The notes under the pieces are model-generated. The model was not told the DNA's origin and ran no database searches. It was given only the letters and a program-made list of their open reading frames with translations. Position numbers and translations under genes: made by a program. From Tenrec ecaudatus (Eukaryota; Chordata; Mammalia; Afrosoricida; Tenrecidae), in the NCBI RefSeq assembly GCF_050624435.1, contig NC_134539.1, positions 123,115,525-123,179,524 of the forward strand: DNA of 64,000 bases, given 5' to 3'. How positions within the stretch are numbered: the stretch's first letter is position 1; the number at the start of each line of letters is the position of its first letter. This document shows positions 43,631 through 54,935 of this stretch, piece by piece.

Positions 43631-43632
43631 TA

Positions 43633-43850
43633 GAGCCCCAGGGAGATAGTGGTCACAAGTTGGCCTGCGATCCACAAGGTCGGCAGTTTGAAACCACCAG
43701 CTGCTCTGTGGGAGAAAGACAGGGCTTTCTACCCCCACCAATAGTTACCAACTCAGAAACCCGCAGGGGCAGTTCTCTCCTGTCTTATAGGGGCGCTATG
43801 AGTCGGCAATGGACTCCATGGTAGTGAGGTGGCTTGAGGCCAGTTTTCTA
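43633..43850 (+). mobile_element. AfroSINE (well preserved)
   Basis: Full length: 'agagccccagggagatagtg', 'ggtcggcagtttgaaaccac', 'cagctgctctgtgggagaaa' and 'ggggcagttctctcctgtct' lead to 'cgctatgagtcggcaatgga'. It is one of the least diverged copies in the window. Confidence 0.9.
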
Positions 43851-44099
43851 CAGACTTGTAAAGTTGATATAAAAGTGCATTAGCCTATCTTGTATTCTAT
43901 TTATTTCACCCTTTCTCAAGATTATTCTTTGTTACTTGTAATTTTTATTGCTATATTCAAATTTAGGGTTTCTTTTCTTTGATTTTTAAAAAAATGTACT
44001 TCTTTAAAATCTGGTGCAGGTTCTAATTGTTTTTATCTAATCTTTATAAAATTGTTGAGTAAGTCATTTCTTATTTATTGTGATGTAGACTTTATAAAA

Positions 44100-44260
44100 T
44101 ATTAATTTATTCAATCTCTTAAGAATCGTATGAGGTAAGTAACTATTATCTAAACTATCTACACCTTACACAAAAAGAAACATGCCCAGAGAGACTCAGT
44201 AACTTGCTCATGTGGAATCTGAAACCAGTAGTCTGACTCCAGAAAGCGATTCTTGATTAA
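44100..44260 (+). mobile_element. MIR SINE fragment
   Basis: 'cgtatgaggtaagtaactat', 'gcccagagagactcagtaac' and 'ttgctcatgtggaatctgaa' are the right half of MIR. Confidence 0.72.
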
Positions 44261-44871
44261 ACGCAATGATGCAATCTAAAACTAGGTGTGGCACATAGTA
44301 AGCTTTATATAAGTAGTTCTACATATATATGGGTGTTTGTAGATGTATATAATGAAAATACCCTGAGATAATGATCTAGCCCAGGGCGCATTTCAGGGAT
44401 ATATATATATTTTTTGATGTTACATGCTCAGTCTTGGGTCTTGCTCCAGTCTTGATTATTGAACTTGTACTTAAAACCTGGCAGGGCAAGCCCAGACCCA
44501 GATGTACTCTTCCTTTGAAATACGGGCTTGGCTATTCTGACCTGCTCATCCCTCTATTTTTACCCCAACTTGTGAAAATTTTTCAATCACACAGAAAAGC
44601 TGGAAGAATTTGTACCATAAATACTTAAATAAACTTTAAAGTCACTTTTTTTTAAAGTCACTTTTTAAGTATTCCTTTTTTAAGGTGATCTTTTGAGAGT
44701 TTGGTAAAAATTGATGCCTACTAGAAGTTTGATAATTTCCATATCTTTACATTGATTAATAGTCTCCTTCAGAAACAGGATTTGTTTCCACACTTATTTT
44801 TAATGCTTCTTAGTAAAATGTGATTGTTTTGTCACCCAAATGTCTTGTTAATAATATTAATCAGTGGTATT
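44261..44871. other. AT-rich, no recognised feature
   Basis: Contains a duplicated 'aaagtcacttttt' at 44638-44666. No exon or repeat is recognised. Confidence 0.35.
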
Positions 44872-44872
44872 T

Positions 44873-44932
<60 letters not shown>
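44873..44932. repeat. (GT)n(GA)n compound microsatellite
   Basis: About 24 bases of GT alternation switch directly into about 36 bases of GA alternation. Both runs are uninterrupted, so the locus is probably polymorphic. Confidence 0.92.
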
Positions 44933-44936
<4 letters not shown>

Positions 44937-44937
<1 letters not shown>

Positions 44938-45198
44938 GAGACTTCATTTCACATCATTTGGACACGACATCAGGAGAGGGCAGTCCGTGGAACAGGACCT
45001 CAGGCGTGGCAAAGTAAAGGGGGCACAGAAAGGAGTAAGACCCTCAACAAGACAGGTCCACACAGCGGCTGCGTCAGTGGGCTCAAGGAAACAACAGCGG
45101 TGTGGGAGGTGCAGGCCTGGGGGGGGGGGGGTTCATTCTGTGGTTCACGGGGTGCTATGAGTCAGAGCAGCTCAACAGCACTGCACAGCAACATTTTT
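44937..45198 (+). mobile_element. RTE LINE 3' end
   Basis: 'atcatttggacacgacatca', 'agacaggtccacacagcggc' and 'ggggtgctatgagtcagagc' lead to 'acagcactgcacagcaac'. A 13-G run (45119-45131) interrupts it. Confidence 0.72.
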
Positions 45199-45344
45199 CT
45201 TTTGGTTGCTTCGGTGACAAGGTGCAGAGGAATCTCCTAAAACCGATTATTGTCAAGCAATATACAATCCAGCTGGAGGGATATGCTGGCCTCTGAGAGG
45301 AAGCATTAGTACTTTCCTTCATCACATCTATGGAGTGTCTGAGT

Positions 45345-45485
45345 CTCTATGTAGCACAGGCGGGCAATGCTCAGTTGCTAACTACAAGGCTGGTGACTCT
45401 GGTCCACCCCAGGCTCCTTGGAAGAAAGGATTGATGATCTGTTTCTGAAAATTCAGATGCACACGAGGGCACCAGGAGTCAAAAC
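45345..45485 (+). mobile_element. AfroSINE (old copy)
   Basis: 'cagttgctaactacaaggct', 'ctggtccaccccaggctcct' and 'tggaagaaaggattgatgat' follow an older AfroSINE subfamily. The tail is absent. Confidence 0.55.
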
Positions 45486-45931
45486 CAGCTCTTTGTAACT
45501 GTTGTCAGAAAGCACACATGGCATGCCAGGCTCTGAAGACACCTGGATGACTATTTCAACTCTGTTGTCCTTATGGAGCTGGCAGGCTCCTGGGAAAGGT
45601 AAGTGCATGGTCCAAGAGGACACATCGGGCGATACAGTGCCATGCGGAAGGCAGATAGGGTGCCACCAAGGAAGTAGTATTTGGCAACAAACCCAGATAA
45701 ACAGAAGCTCACCACGGAGAGAAAAGGGGAACTGTATTCCGTGGAACATGGGAAGCTGGGCATTCCCAGGTAAAGGGCTGAGGGCGCTCAAATGGAGATG
45801 ACTTGGGAAGTGTCAAATAGCACGAGTTGTCGTGAGAAGAGTGCATTTGTGTATGCAGTGGGAATTGGGGGTACCTGGAGGGTGAAGAATGAGAAGTTAG
45901 TCTGGAAAAGTAGGCAGAGGTATAATGTGTT
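45486..45931. other. No recognised feature
   Basis: No exon signature or repeat is seen. Confidence 0.35.
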
Positions 45932-47481
45932 CAGGAGCTTGAATTTTTTAAAAAAAATCATTTTACTGGGGCTCCTACAACATTTATCACAATCCATACA
46001 CACATCCACTGTGTCAGCACATTTGTACATTTTGTTGCCCTCATCATTCTCAAAACATTTGCTTTCGACATCAGCTCATTTCCACCTCCCTCCCCCCTAC
46101 CCCTCCCTCATGAACCCTTGATAATTTATAAATTATTATTTTGTCATGTCTTACACTGTCTGACGTCTCCCTTCACCCACTTTTCTGTTGTCTATCCCCC
46201 AGGAAGGGCGTTATTTGTAGATCCTTGTGATCGGTTCCCCCTTTCTACCCCACTTTCCCCTTCCCCTTCCGGTATCACTACTCTCATTATTGGTCCTGAG
46301 GGGTTTATCTGTCCTGGAGTCCCTGTGTTTCCGGTTCTTATCTATACCAGTGTACATCCTCTGGTCTAGCCAGATTTGTAAGGTAGAATTGGGACTATGA
46401 TAGTGGGGGGAAGGAAGCATTAAAGAACCTAAGGAAAGCTGTATTTTTCACCTTTGCTACACTGCACACTGACTGGCTTGTTTCCTCCCCAAGACCCTTC
46501 TGTAAGGGGATGTCCAGTTGCTTACAGATGGGCTTTGGGTCTCCACTCTGCACTCCCCCCTTATTAACAATGATATGACTTTTTTTTTTGTTCTTTGATG
46601 CCTGATAACTGATCCCATTGACCCCTCGTGAACATACAGGCTGGTGTGCTTCTTCCATGTGAGCTTTGTTGCTTCTGAGCTAGATGGCCACTGGTTTATT
46701 TTCAAGGTTTTAAGACTCCAGATGCTATATCTTTTGATAGCCAGGCACCATCAGCTTTCTTCACATTTGTTTATTCACCCATTTGTCTTCAGAGATCATG
46801 TCAGGAAGGTGAGGATCATGGTATGCCAGTTTACTAGAACAAAGTATTCTTGCATTGAGGGAGTACTTGAGTGGAGGCCCAATGTCCATCTGCTACCTTA
46901 ATACTAAACCTATAAATATATGCACATAAATCTATTTTCCCATCGTCATATAAAAATATATTTACATATGTGCATGACTGTATTTCAGCGATTCTCAACC
47001 TGTGGGTTGCGACCCCTTTGGGGGTCGAATGACCCTTTCACAGGGGTTGCCCTATTCATAACAGTAGCAAAATTACAGTAATGAAGTAGCAACAAAAATA
47101 ATTTTGTGGTTGGGGGGTCACCACAACACGAAGAACTGTATGAAAGAGTCACAGCATTAGGAAGGTTGAGAACCACTGCTGTATTTGGACCTCTATAAAT
47201 GTCTTCTGCCTCCTAGTCCTTTCCTCTATTTCCTTTTACTTTCCTCTTGTCCCACTATCATGTTCACTCTTCATTTGTTTCAGTAATTCCTCTTGATTAC
47301 ATTACCCTTGATCAAGCCCTACCAGGCTTCCTACACCTTCTGTTGATTTGGATCACTTGTCCCCTTGTCTCTGGGTTTTTTAACACCACTTCCTTACCCC
47401 ACCACTCCCTCTCCCATGTCCCCCCAAAACTGTCAGTCCTGTTGTTTTCTCCTCCAGATTGTTTACAGGAGCTTGAATTTT
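45932..47481 (-). mobile_element. L1-type LINE 3' UTR, ~1.3 kb copy with 16-bp target duplication
   Basis: The insert at 45948-47465 is flanked by perfect caggagcttgaatttt at 45932-45947 and 47466-47481. It runs antisense from the A-tail through 'catgaacccttgataattta', 'ccagatttgtaaggtagaat' and 'ggtgtgcttcttccatgtga' to 'tccccccaaaactgtcagtc'. A 193-bp SPIN miniature element with its 8-bp duplication has since landed inside at 46978-47186. Confidence 0.93.
46986..47178 (+). mobile_element. SPIN-type hAT miniature element (193 bp)
   Basis: Its terminal inverted repeats are 'cagcgattctcaacctgtgg' and 'gaaggttgagaaccactg'. A perfect 8-bp target duplication ctgtattt lies at 46978-46985 and 47179-47186. 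Internally it holds only the ends of the longer copy at 28089-28682. It must have depended on a transposase supplied in trans. Confidence 0.93.
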
Positions 47482-47940
47482 ATCATAAAAGTAACAGGGT
47501 GCATAAAGTAACGGTGTGCGAAGAGGTTCTGAGGCAACCCTTCTGGTTAGAATTAGTTTTAGTTGAAGACCTCTCTGCACAGGATGGCTTGGAAAGAGAA
47601 GACAGAGGCAGGGAGGCTGGGAAGCTGTGGTAGGGAGCAGTATGAACTTTGACTTGCAGGCAATGAGCGTGATGAGCCCAACCAAGTAATAAAGCAGCCC
47701 TGTCCGATGGTGACAGATGATGGGCAGACAGTCATAATGGTAGGCGTCAGGGAGGCGCGTGATCACCGTAGGCATAGGGGAAGATCGTCCATCTCTGGGA
47801 GTCAGACACAAGAGTCCCAGTCATCACTGTGAACAAGTTGTGTGGCACTTTGAGCCTCCATTCCCGGAGTCATAATAAGATAATGGGGCCAATAATATCT
47901 GGTGAGGCGTAAAGGAGAAAAGTCTACTCAAATGCCAAAT
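47482..47940. other. No recognised feature
   Basis: No repeat or exon recognised. Confidence 0.35.
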
Positions 47941-48482
47941 GCATACTATTTTTTTTAACAATTTATTGGGGCTCATACAATTCTTTTCACAGTTCATACA
48001 TATACATACATCAATTGTATAAAGCACATCTGTACAGTCTTTGCCCTAATCATTTTTTTCTCTTTTCTTCTTTTACATTTTATTAGGGACTCATACAACT
48101 CTTACCACAATCCATACATATACATACATCAATTGTATAAAGCACATCCATACATTCCCTGCCCCAATCATTCTCAAGGCATTTGCTCTCCACTTAAGCC
48201 CCTTGCATCAGGTCCTCTTTTTTTTTCCCCTCCCTCCCCAGTCCCCCCTCCCTCATATGCCCTTGGTAATTTATACATCGTTATTTTTGTCATATCTTGC
48301 CCTATCCGGAGTCTCCCTTCCCCCCTTCTCTGCTGTCCCTCTCCCAGGGAAGAGGTCACATGTGGATCCTTGTAAGCAGTTCCCCCTTTCCAACCCACTC
48401 ACCCTCCACTCTCCCAGCATCGTCCCTCACACCCTTGGTCCTGAAGGTATCATCCACCCTGGATTCCCGCATACTATTTTTT
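47941..48482 (-). mobile_element. L1-type copy with doubled 3' end, 14-bp target duplication
   Basis: The insert at 47955-48468 is flanked by gcatactatttttt at 47941-47954 and 48469-48482. Antisense, it shows the same two consecutive 3' units as 22231-22547 ('caatttattggggctcatac', then 'cattttattagggactcata'). It continues upstream to 'catccaccctggattccc'. Confidence 0.92.
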
Positions 48483-48514
48483 AAAAGGTCAAACTAGTTG
48501 ACATTTAGGTTTGT

Positions 48515-48675
48515 AGGAGCCCGGCGGTGTCGTTGGCATGTGATTCTCATGGTTGGTAGTTCAAAGTCTACAGCAGCTCTGCGGGAGAAAGACTGGGCTT
48601 TCTACTCCAGTCGACAGTTACAGTCTTGGCAACCCACAGGGCCTTGATGGCAATGAGTTTGGATCTTTTGTAAAC
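48515..48675 (+). mobile_element. AfroSINE
   Basis: 'taggagcccggcggtgtcgt', 'ggttggtagttcaaagtcta' and 'cagctctgcgggagaaagac' lead to 'cagttacagtcttggcaacc'. Part of the tail is deleted. Confidence 0.85.
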
Positions 48676-48950
48676 AGATCATCAGGGTTTTCCTCAGCAG
48701 TACGTACGGGTGGTTTGAACTGCCAACCTTCTGGTAGCTGAGCACTGAATTGCTTATACCACCTAAAGCCAAAACCAAACTCACGGTGACCCTACAGGAC
48801 AGAGTATAACTGCCCTTGTGGGTTTCCAAAGCTGTACGTTTTTACAGGTGCGAGAAGCCTCATCTTTCTCCTGTAGAGCAGCTGTGGTTTTGAATTGCTG
48901 ACCTTGCAGTCAGCCCACAGTGAAACCCAGGATGCCACCACAGAGTAGCT
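48676..48950 (-). mobile_element. Two adjacent antisense AfroSINEs
   Basis: One antisense fragment runs from about 48676 to 48772 ('gggtggtttgaactgccaac', 'tgaattgcttataccaccta'). A second runs from 48776 to 48945 ('aaaccaaactcacggtgacc', 'acaggacagagtataactgc', 'agagcagctgtggttttgaa'). With the sense copy to the left they form a three-SINE cluster. Confidence 0.75.
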
Positions 48951-49547
48951 TAATAAATGCTGTTTCTGACCAGGATACGTCCTACCGTGAGTAAGTTCAG
49001 AGTTGGGACTCGTACACTTTCATTTACCACTGCTTTTGTGCTCCTGTGCTTCTCAAAACCTTTCCCCCATTTCTGTTTTCACATCATGCCCTTGCCCTTG
49101 CATTGAGACCCAGCTTAAGACAGATTTCTTTGTGTTGTGTTTTCCTTGTCTTCTCCTTGTGTTTGACCTTTCAGACCAACAAGAGCCACCTGGGGGTGGA
49201 GGAACAACATCTTCCACTCTATCCGTTTCCCTTGATCACGTCTTTAAGATTTGCTTGGCTAATTCTTTCTGCCTGGCCGCAAGGTCAAAGCCACTTAGCT
49301 TAAGGAGATAATAGCTTGTTTATTTTCCTCTTCCAGTTTCTGAGAAAATAATACCAAAGGATCCAACAATCTTGGGAAAGTGAAAAACCTGAAGCAAACC
49401 CTCACTCTGCCCACATCTTAGCTTTGGGCCCAGAAGGCAACCAACTAGTATCTGGATCAACAAAATCTCAGGGCCTACCATTCAACTCCAAGATCGACAT
49501 CATTGCCCCAAACCCATTTTGCAATCTAGTAAATTAATCATAGTGCC
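48951..49547. other. No recognised feature
   Basis: Pyrimidine-leaning text with two overlapping frames of about 100 and 85 codons on the + strand. No domain is recognised. Confidence 0.35.
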
Positions 49548-51045
49548 AGTTGTCATCAAAGAGGAGTAGCCCCGGAAGACTCAATATTGTGAAAATGTCA
49601 ATACTACCTAAAGCAATATACAAATTCAATGCAATCCCCCATCTATATTCCAGCATCATTCTTCAAAGAAATGGAAAAACTGATTACCAACTTCATATGG
49701 AGAGGGAAGCAGCCCAGGATAGAAAAAGAACTCCTCAAGAACAACAACAACAAAGCAGGAGGAAAGGGAAAAAGAGGAGCTGGTACAAAGGGCTCAAGTA
49801 GAAAGAAAATGTTTTGGAAATGATGAAGGTAACATATGTACAAATGTGCTTGATACAATTTATGTATGGATTGTTATAAGAGCTGTAAGAACCCCTATAG
49901 AATGATTTATAAAGGAAAAAAGAACAAAGTATGTGGTCTTGCACTACCTAACCTCAAAAATTACTGCTCAGCTGCAGTTATCAAAACAGCCTGGCAGGTA
50001 AACAAGCGGCCATCTAGCACAGAAGCAACAAAGCCCACATGGAAGAAGCACACCAGCCTGTGTGATCACGAGGTGCCGAAGGGATCAGTTATCAGGCATC
50101 AAAGAAAAAAAAATCATTGTGTGCTCACCTCCATGATTCGATCACTGACAAGTGGGTGCCTAAGCAAATGTGGTGAAGAAAGATGATGGTGCCCAGCTAT
50201 CAAAAATATAGCGTCTGGGGTCTTGAAGGTAAATAAGCAGACATCTAGTTCAGAAGCAACAAAGCCCACATGGAGGAAGCACACCAGCCCTCGTGCAGGG
50301 AATACACAGGCTATCAGAAATAACAAAGGAAATATACTCTGTGGGAGACAAAATATATGAGTGGGACATTTTAAAAATAAGACGCTTTTGTACAACGAAA
50401 GACTTCATTTAAAAAGAGACCTCAGAGAGGACATGATGCAAAGGGCTTAAGTGGAAAGCAAATGCTTTGAAAATGATGAGGGCAATGAATGGACAGATGT
50501 GCTTTACACAATTAATGTATGTATGTATTGTGATAAGAGTTGTATGAGCCCCTAATAAAATGTTACAAAAAATAAAAGGTCAATCCTAAAAAAAAAAATT
50601 TAATTAAATTAATAAAAATAAAGAGACCATAGACTGGGATAAGACTTTTAGTATGATATGACAGACCGAATTTTACAAGCTTACAATAAGAAAACAAACT
50701 GCCCTCTGAGAAGGTGGGCAAAGGACCTGTACAGACACGATTCCCAAGGGAAAACACTTGAATGGCTAATAAACACGTGAAGAAATGCTCCCGGCCATCA
50801 GCCATCCAGGAAATGCAAGCCCAAACAACCATGAGGTGCCTTTGTGCTTCTTCTTGAGGAGTTCTTTGTCTAGCCTGGGCTTCTTTCCTCTCCATATGGA
50901 GTTGGTAAAACAACCATGAGATACCACTAACACCCGTAACTGCAGACCTTTCCCTGCCAACATGGCTCACGTTTCCTTCACGCTGGGGTGCCACAGCTCT
51001 TGGCCTCTCAATCACTCCTTACTTTGAGAAACTGAAGCAACAACA
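49548..51045 (+). mobile_element. Scrambled L1 ORF2 (C-terminal region) relic
   Basis: ORF2p blocks appear in broken frames: 'NIVKMSILPKAIYKFNAIP' (about 49590-49640), 'FFKEMEKLITNFIWRGKQPR' (about 49658-49720), then 'CGLALPNLKNYCSAAVIKTA' (about 49932-49992). After 50315 come the 'dtkyvsgd'-like tail region and 'gtgggcaaaggacctgtaca' to 'accatgagataccactaaca'. Pieces of the LINE 3' UTR are interspersed at about 49760-49918, 50002-50110, 50160-50300 and 50424-50620. This mixture ties the window's 3' UTR family to an L1. It is inactive. Confidence 0.82.
50823..50920. mobile_element. 72-bp inverted ORF2 fragment flanked by 13-bp direct repeats
   Basis: Bases 50836-50907 are the reverse complement of an L1 ORF2 segment ('tccatatggagttggt' mirrors 'accaacttcatatggaga' at 49687-49704). 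They are bracketed by aaacaaccatgag at 50823-50835 and 50908-50920. Removing one repeat plus the insert restores the ORF2 order. Confidence 0.82.
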
Positions 51046-51143
51046 CTTGACATTTCTGCTCAACTTCAAAATTAGGGCCCCTAAGTATCTAGTGGTCGCT
51101 CCGTGGTCCCTGTGCTTATACCTCAAATGTCAGGATGAAGAGG

Positions 51144-51302
51144 GGAACCCTGGTGGCTTTGTGGTTCCTCATTGGGTGGCTAACCTCAAGGTCAGCAGTT
51201 TGAAGCCCCTAGCCTCCCTGGAAGAAAGATGGAGCTCTGTATTCCCATAAAGAGTTACATGACTTGGAAACCCACAGGGGCAGTTCTACCCTGTCCTATA
51301 GT
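51144..51302 (+). mobile_element. AfroSINE (nearly complete)
   Basis: 'gggaaccctggtggctttgt', 'aaggtcagcagtttgaagcc', 'ggaagaaagatggagctctg' and 'ggggcagttctaccctgtcc' are present. The extreme 3' tail is missing. Confidence 0.85.
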
Positions 51303-52107
51303 TTGGTTTTTTGGAGGTTGGAGGAGTGGAATAGCAGATTAACTTTTTAAAATAAGGTTAACTTTTGTACCCAGAAGCTCATTATGAACATTTTTGTTCT
51401 TCTCTGCAGCATCCAAAGGAAAATAGAATTTATATATGCTCTACTTGTTGCAGCCTGGACAGCACTTGCTTTATACCTAACAAAAGCCCAACAAGAGTAC
51501 ATTGGAACTTTTATGCTAGGGTTTAAGATCTTTTCAAGATTGTTACCTAAATAGTCTCAGAAGATAACTATCGAGAACACTAAAAAATATTAATACCAAA
51601 TGCAGTACTGGCTAAGAATTAAACGTTCCTTTCGCCGGGCATCAAAAAGGGAGAGAGCACCGAGATCAGGCAGATCGCCAGCTCCTCTCCCAGGTCAGAC
51701 GTATCCTTTAGTACATACATCGTGCACAGCCATGAGAAGGTCTTGATTTAGATACACATTCTCCAACTGATGGATCATCAGCCTTGGGAAATCCTTGGAA
51801 ACCCGAGTCGCTGTCTTCATGTCCACTTTGCAGGGCACTACTGTAATATGAAAGTAAATGAATATACAAATTTCTAATGCATTAGAATTTCCCCATGAGT
51901 CCCTAGAGAGTAGACTTCATATTTGTCATTCTTCAGTGCCTGGATCACAGAAGGCACTTAATTTTCATTACTATATTACAAATTAATATACATCAGACTA
52001 ACAATTACATAGTATTCTATGCATTAATTATATAGTTAATTGTATACATTATATGCTTATAAACTATATCATTATCTCATATAATGAACTATACTACTAA
52101 TAAAATC
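51303..52107. other. AT-rich; possible L2 3' trace at 51880-51966
   Basis: 'tcttcagtgcctggatcaca' and 'gaaggcacttaattttcatt' resembles the L2 'cagtgcctagcacatagtaggcactcaat' terminus. The rest shows no repeat or exon. Confidence 0.4.
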
Positions 52108-52302
52108 ATTGCCATCAATTCCAGCTCATAGTGGCCCTATAGGAGAGAGTAGAACTCCCTCGTTCGGTTTCCAAGACGATAAATCTCTAAGGAATCAGAC
52201 TGAGACTCCCACTTCTTGCTCCTGCAGATGCTGCTAGATTTGAACACTCAATCTTTCTGTTAGCAGCTGAGCATTTAACCATTGTACCAAGAGGGCTCCT
52301 AA
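52108..52302 (-). mobile_element. AfroSINE (antisense, complete)
   Basis: 'gccatcaattccagctcata', 'gtggccctataggagagagt' and 'agatgctgctagatttgaac' lead to 'ttgtaccaagagggctcct'. Confidence 0.85.
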
Positions 52303-53302
52303 TAGTAATATAATTAAATAATATAACTAAGAGCTTAATAAAGCTTATTATAATTAATAATATGATATAGTTAATGTCAGTTATTGTATAGCAACTTTTG
52401 GTATAATTTGTAAATTAACAATATGGTAACAACTGAATATCAGATGCCAGGTTGGAAACTGTCCTTGGACCATTAAGCTCTTATTTCATGCCTTTCTCTC
52501 TAAAACATAACTTTCTTAAGAATAGGCCCAACCACATGGTTTTGCACAGTTTATATGTATTTATTAAACCAAAGACAATTGGATATGTACATTGAGAAAA
52601 GAAGTAAAATTCATTCCAAGACTGGTGGTCTTGATTCCTTTCATATTAAAAGGTGATTTAACTAACCATATCAATTGGATCTTGTGCTTAAAATTTCCCC
52701 AAGAATTGGCAAAGAGCCAGCCACGCCATTTCTCTCAAGTTTCCTGTAAATAAGGGCACACATTTTTGAGGCAGATTGCCAGAATTTAGTTAGAAGAAAC
52801 AGTTTTTCTCAGCAAAAAAGTGATAAATTCTAATAGAGAGCAAAGTCACAGTAGCGTGCGTATCACTAACTCAAGGTTCCAAATAATTCAACTCACCAGC
52901 CTGTAAAACGGCAAAGATATCAGGTAGCGTGGTCAGATTAATACACTAAGACGAGAGCAGCCTTGAGAGAAAAGCAGCTCCTGTGTATTCTTCTGAAGAG
53001 TAAATGCACCCCCCCTCCAAACTCCTGGAGTGACACCACGGATAGATTTCCCAAGTTTTGGTTTTGTGGGGTTTTCCCCTCTAGCCAAAGCTCTAGCAGA
53101 ACAATGCCTGGGAAAGCGGTACGAGTCCTTTTCCACCATGGCCATGGGCCTGCTCACTCTCCTCAAGGCAATTCCAGCGGGAAATCATTAGACATCCACT
53201 TGGTGATCTTGATTTTGACCTTTCTGAGTTCTTTTTGTTTCCTGATCTTTAAAAAATATCTGGACCTCTATAGAAGGGCTACAAGGAAGGGACGATTCAA
53301 CC
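52303..53302. other. AT-rich then balanced, no recognised feature
   Basis: A frame of 117 codons (52963-53316) and its mirror lack recognisable domains. No repeat is recognised. Confidence 0.35.
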
Positions 53303-53304
53303 AG

Positions 53305-53840
53305 GGTGCAGTATAGCACCGATGAATCACACATCATTCCTCTAGTTCCTGAATGCTTCCTCGCCCCGACTACCATGACTCAGTTCTACCTTACAAATCC
53401 CACAAGACCGGAGTACACACATTGGCACAGGTAAGAGCTCTGGACACATTCAGACAGATAAACCCTCAGGAACAGTAGTGGGAGTAGTGATATGAGGGTA
53501 AGGAAGTGGTGGGGGCAGGAGGTGGAGAAAGAGGGAACCCATCACAAGGTTGGATATATAGCCCACCCCCACCAGGGTATGAATAACAGAAATGTGGATG
53601 AAGGAAGACACGGACAGTGTAAGACATGCAATAACAATAAAAATCATTGATCAAGGATTCACGAGGGTGGAAGGGTGGGGAAGGGAGTGGAAAAAGAGTT
53701 GATACCAAGGGCTCAAGTAGAAGGAAAATGTTTTGGAAATGTTGATGACAACATATGCACAAGTATGCTTAATACAATTGGATGGATTGTCATAGATTTT
53801 GAAGAGCCCCCTAATACAATGGTTAATAAATGAAAATCTG
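53305..53840 (+). mobile_element. Older L1-type 3' UTR copy
   Basis: 'cctctagttcctgaatgctt', 'cagttctaccttacaaatcc' and 'accaagggctcaagtagaag' lead to 'gagccccctaatacaatggt'. It has the same order as younger copies with more substitutions, so it is an older subfamily. Confidence 0.8.
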
Positions 53841-53924
53841 TAAAGGGCACCCGTTTTTCTTCCATTAATAATGTACAAAAGATTGCATTGATGTGGATCT
53901 TCAGTGGTTTCCAGAAAGCAAAGA

Positions 53925-54065
53925 AATCAGCTCACTGTCAAAGCGTTGCTCTCCGTGGATTTCTGGACTGTAACCCTCCATGGGAGGAGAAGCTCTCATC
54001 TCCCGTGGGGAGGGTGGGGTTTCCAACTGCTGACCTTTAGGCCTCTACACCACCATAGGCATTAG
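53925..54065 (-). mobile_element. AfroSINE fragment (antisense)
   Basis: 'gtggatttctggactgtaac', 'gggaggagaagctctcatct' and 'ggtttccaactgctgacctt' lead to 'aggcctctacaccaccatag'. Confidence 0.65.
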
Positions 54066-54292
54066 CTAAATGAAAGGAGTCTGCTTACTCAATCTTGATG
54101 GAACTGACGTTAAGAAATAAAGTTTTTATTTTTTCTTTTTTCCTTTAATTCCATTTCCATGAACTTTCTGAAACCCTGCTTGTGAGTTAAAAGTATTTTA
54201 ATAATTTTATTGAAATCATTCATATACCATTCAATTCTAGAATATTTTATTTGTATGTAATCAAATGAGTCAATCTTTTCCTACATGTATTT

Positions 54293-54935
54293 TGTACTAT
54301 ATTCTTAAAAAGACTTTTGAAGTATAAAATAACATTAAATTCAACCTTTTTTTCCCATTTTCTTTTTTTTTAATTAAATACTTTTCAACCTTTTTTTTCT
54401 AAAGGAGTTCTGTGGTTTTACTTTTTTTTTTTGACACCTTGAACTTTGTTCCATTTGAAATTTGTTTCAGATTAAGGAGTATAGCAGGAAGCATCATTTT
54501 TATGTTCCAAGTGATTATCAGATGTCAGAATAACATACACACACACACACACACACATGCAAAAAACTACACAGTATATCTTTTTATGCAAAAAACTACA
54601 CAGTATGTCTTTTTTCTATTTGGAAATAATATATTTATGATTAACTAAATTCACACTTTTTTAAGAACCTACAAGTTTTATTTATTTCTCAATAAATCAT
54701 AAGCTTTTAGCATTAGAAAATCAGTTTATGAGTATTGTGGAAGATTAGAAAACAGAATTTTACAGCACCACACAAAAATTATCTTTGTGAATATCCTTTG
54801 AGTTATTTTTCTGTGGGTATTTATAAAGATATATGCACTTTTGTATCTGAGAGGAATTACTAAGAGGTGAACAATGGGTAAACATAATAGTGAGGTAGGA
54901 GGAAAAGAGGAAAGAAAAAATATATGTGTATTTTT
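54293..54935 (+). repeat. Direct repeat copy A (~643 bp) left of an L1 insertion
   Basis: This is nearly identical to 55698-56345: I count about eight substitutions plus length changes in the CA run, one GA step and A-runs. It is AT-rich, carries 'aagcatcatttttatgttcc' and a CA microsatellite at 54537-54556, and encodes nothing recognisable. The repeat ends exactly where the T-rich (poly-A) end of the L1 at 54936 begins. Confidence 0.95.

Noticed and set aside
43633..43850. tRNA-like promoter boxes suggesting tRNA genes
   Set aside because: The tRNA-like text belongs to the 5' part of AfroSINEs. No stretch folds as a complete tRNA with acceptor stem and anticodon.
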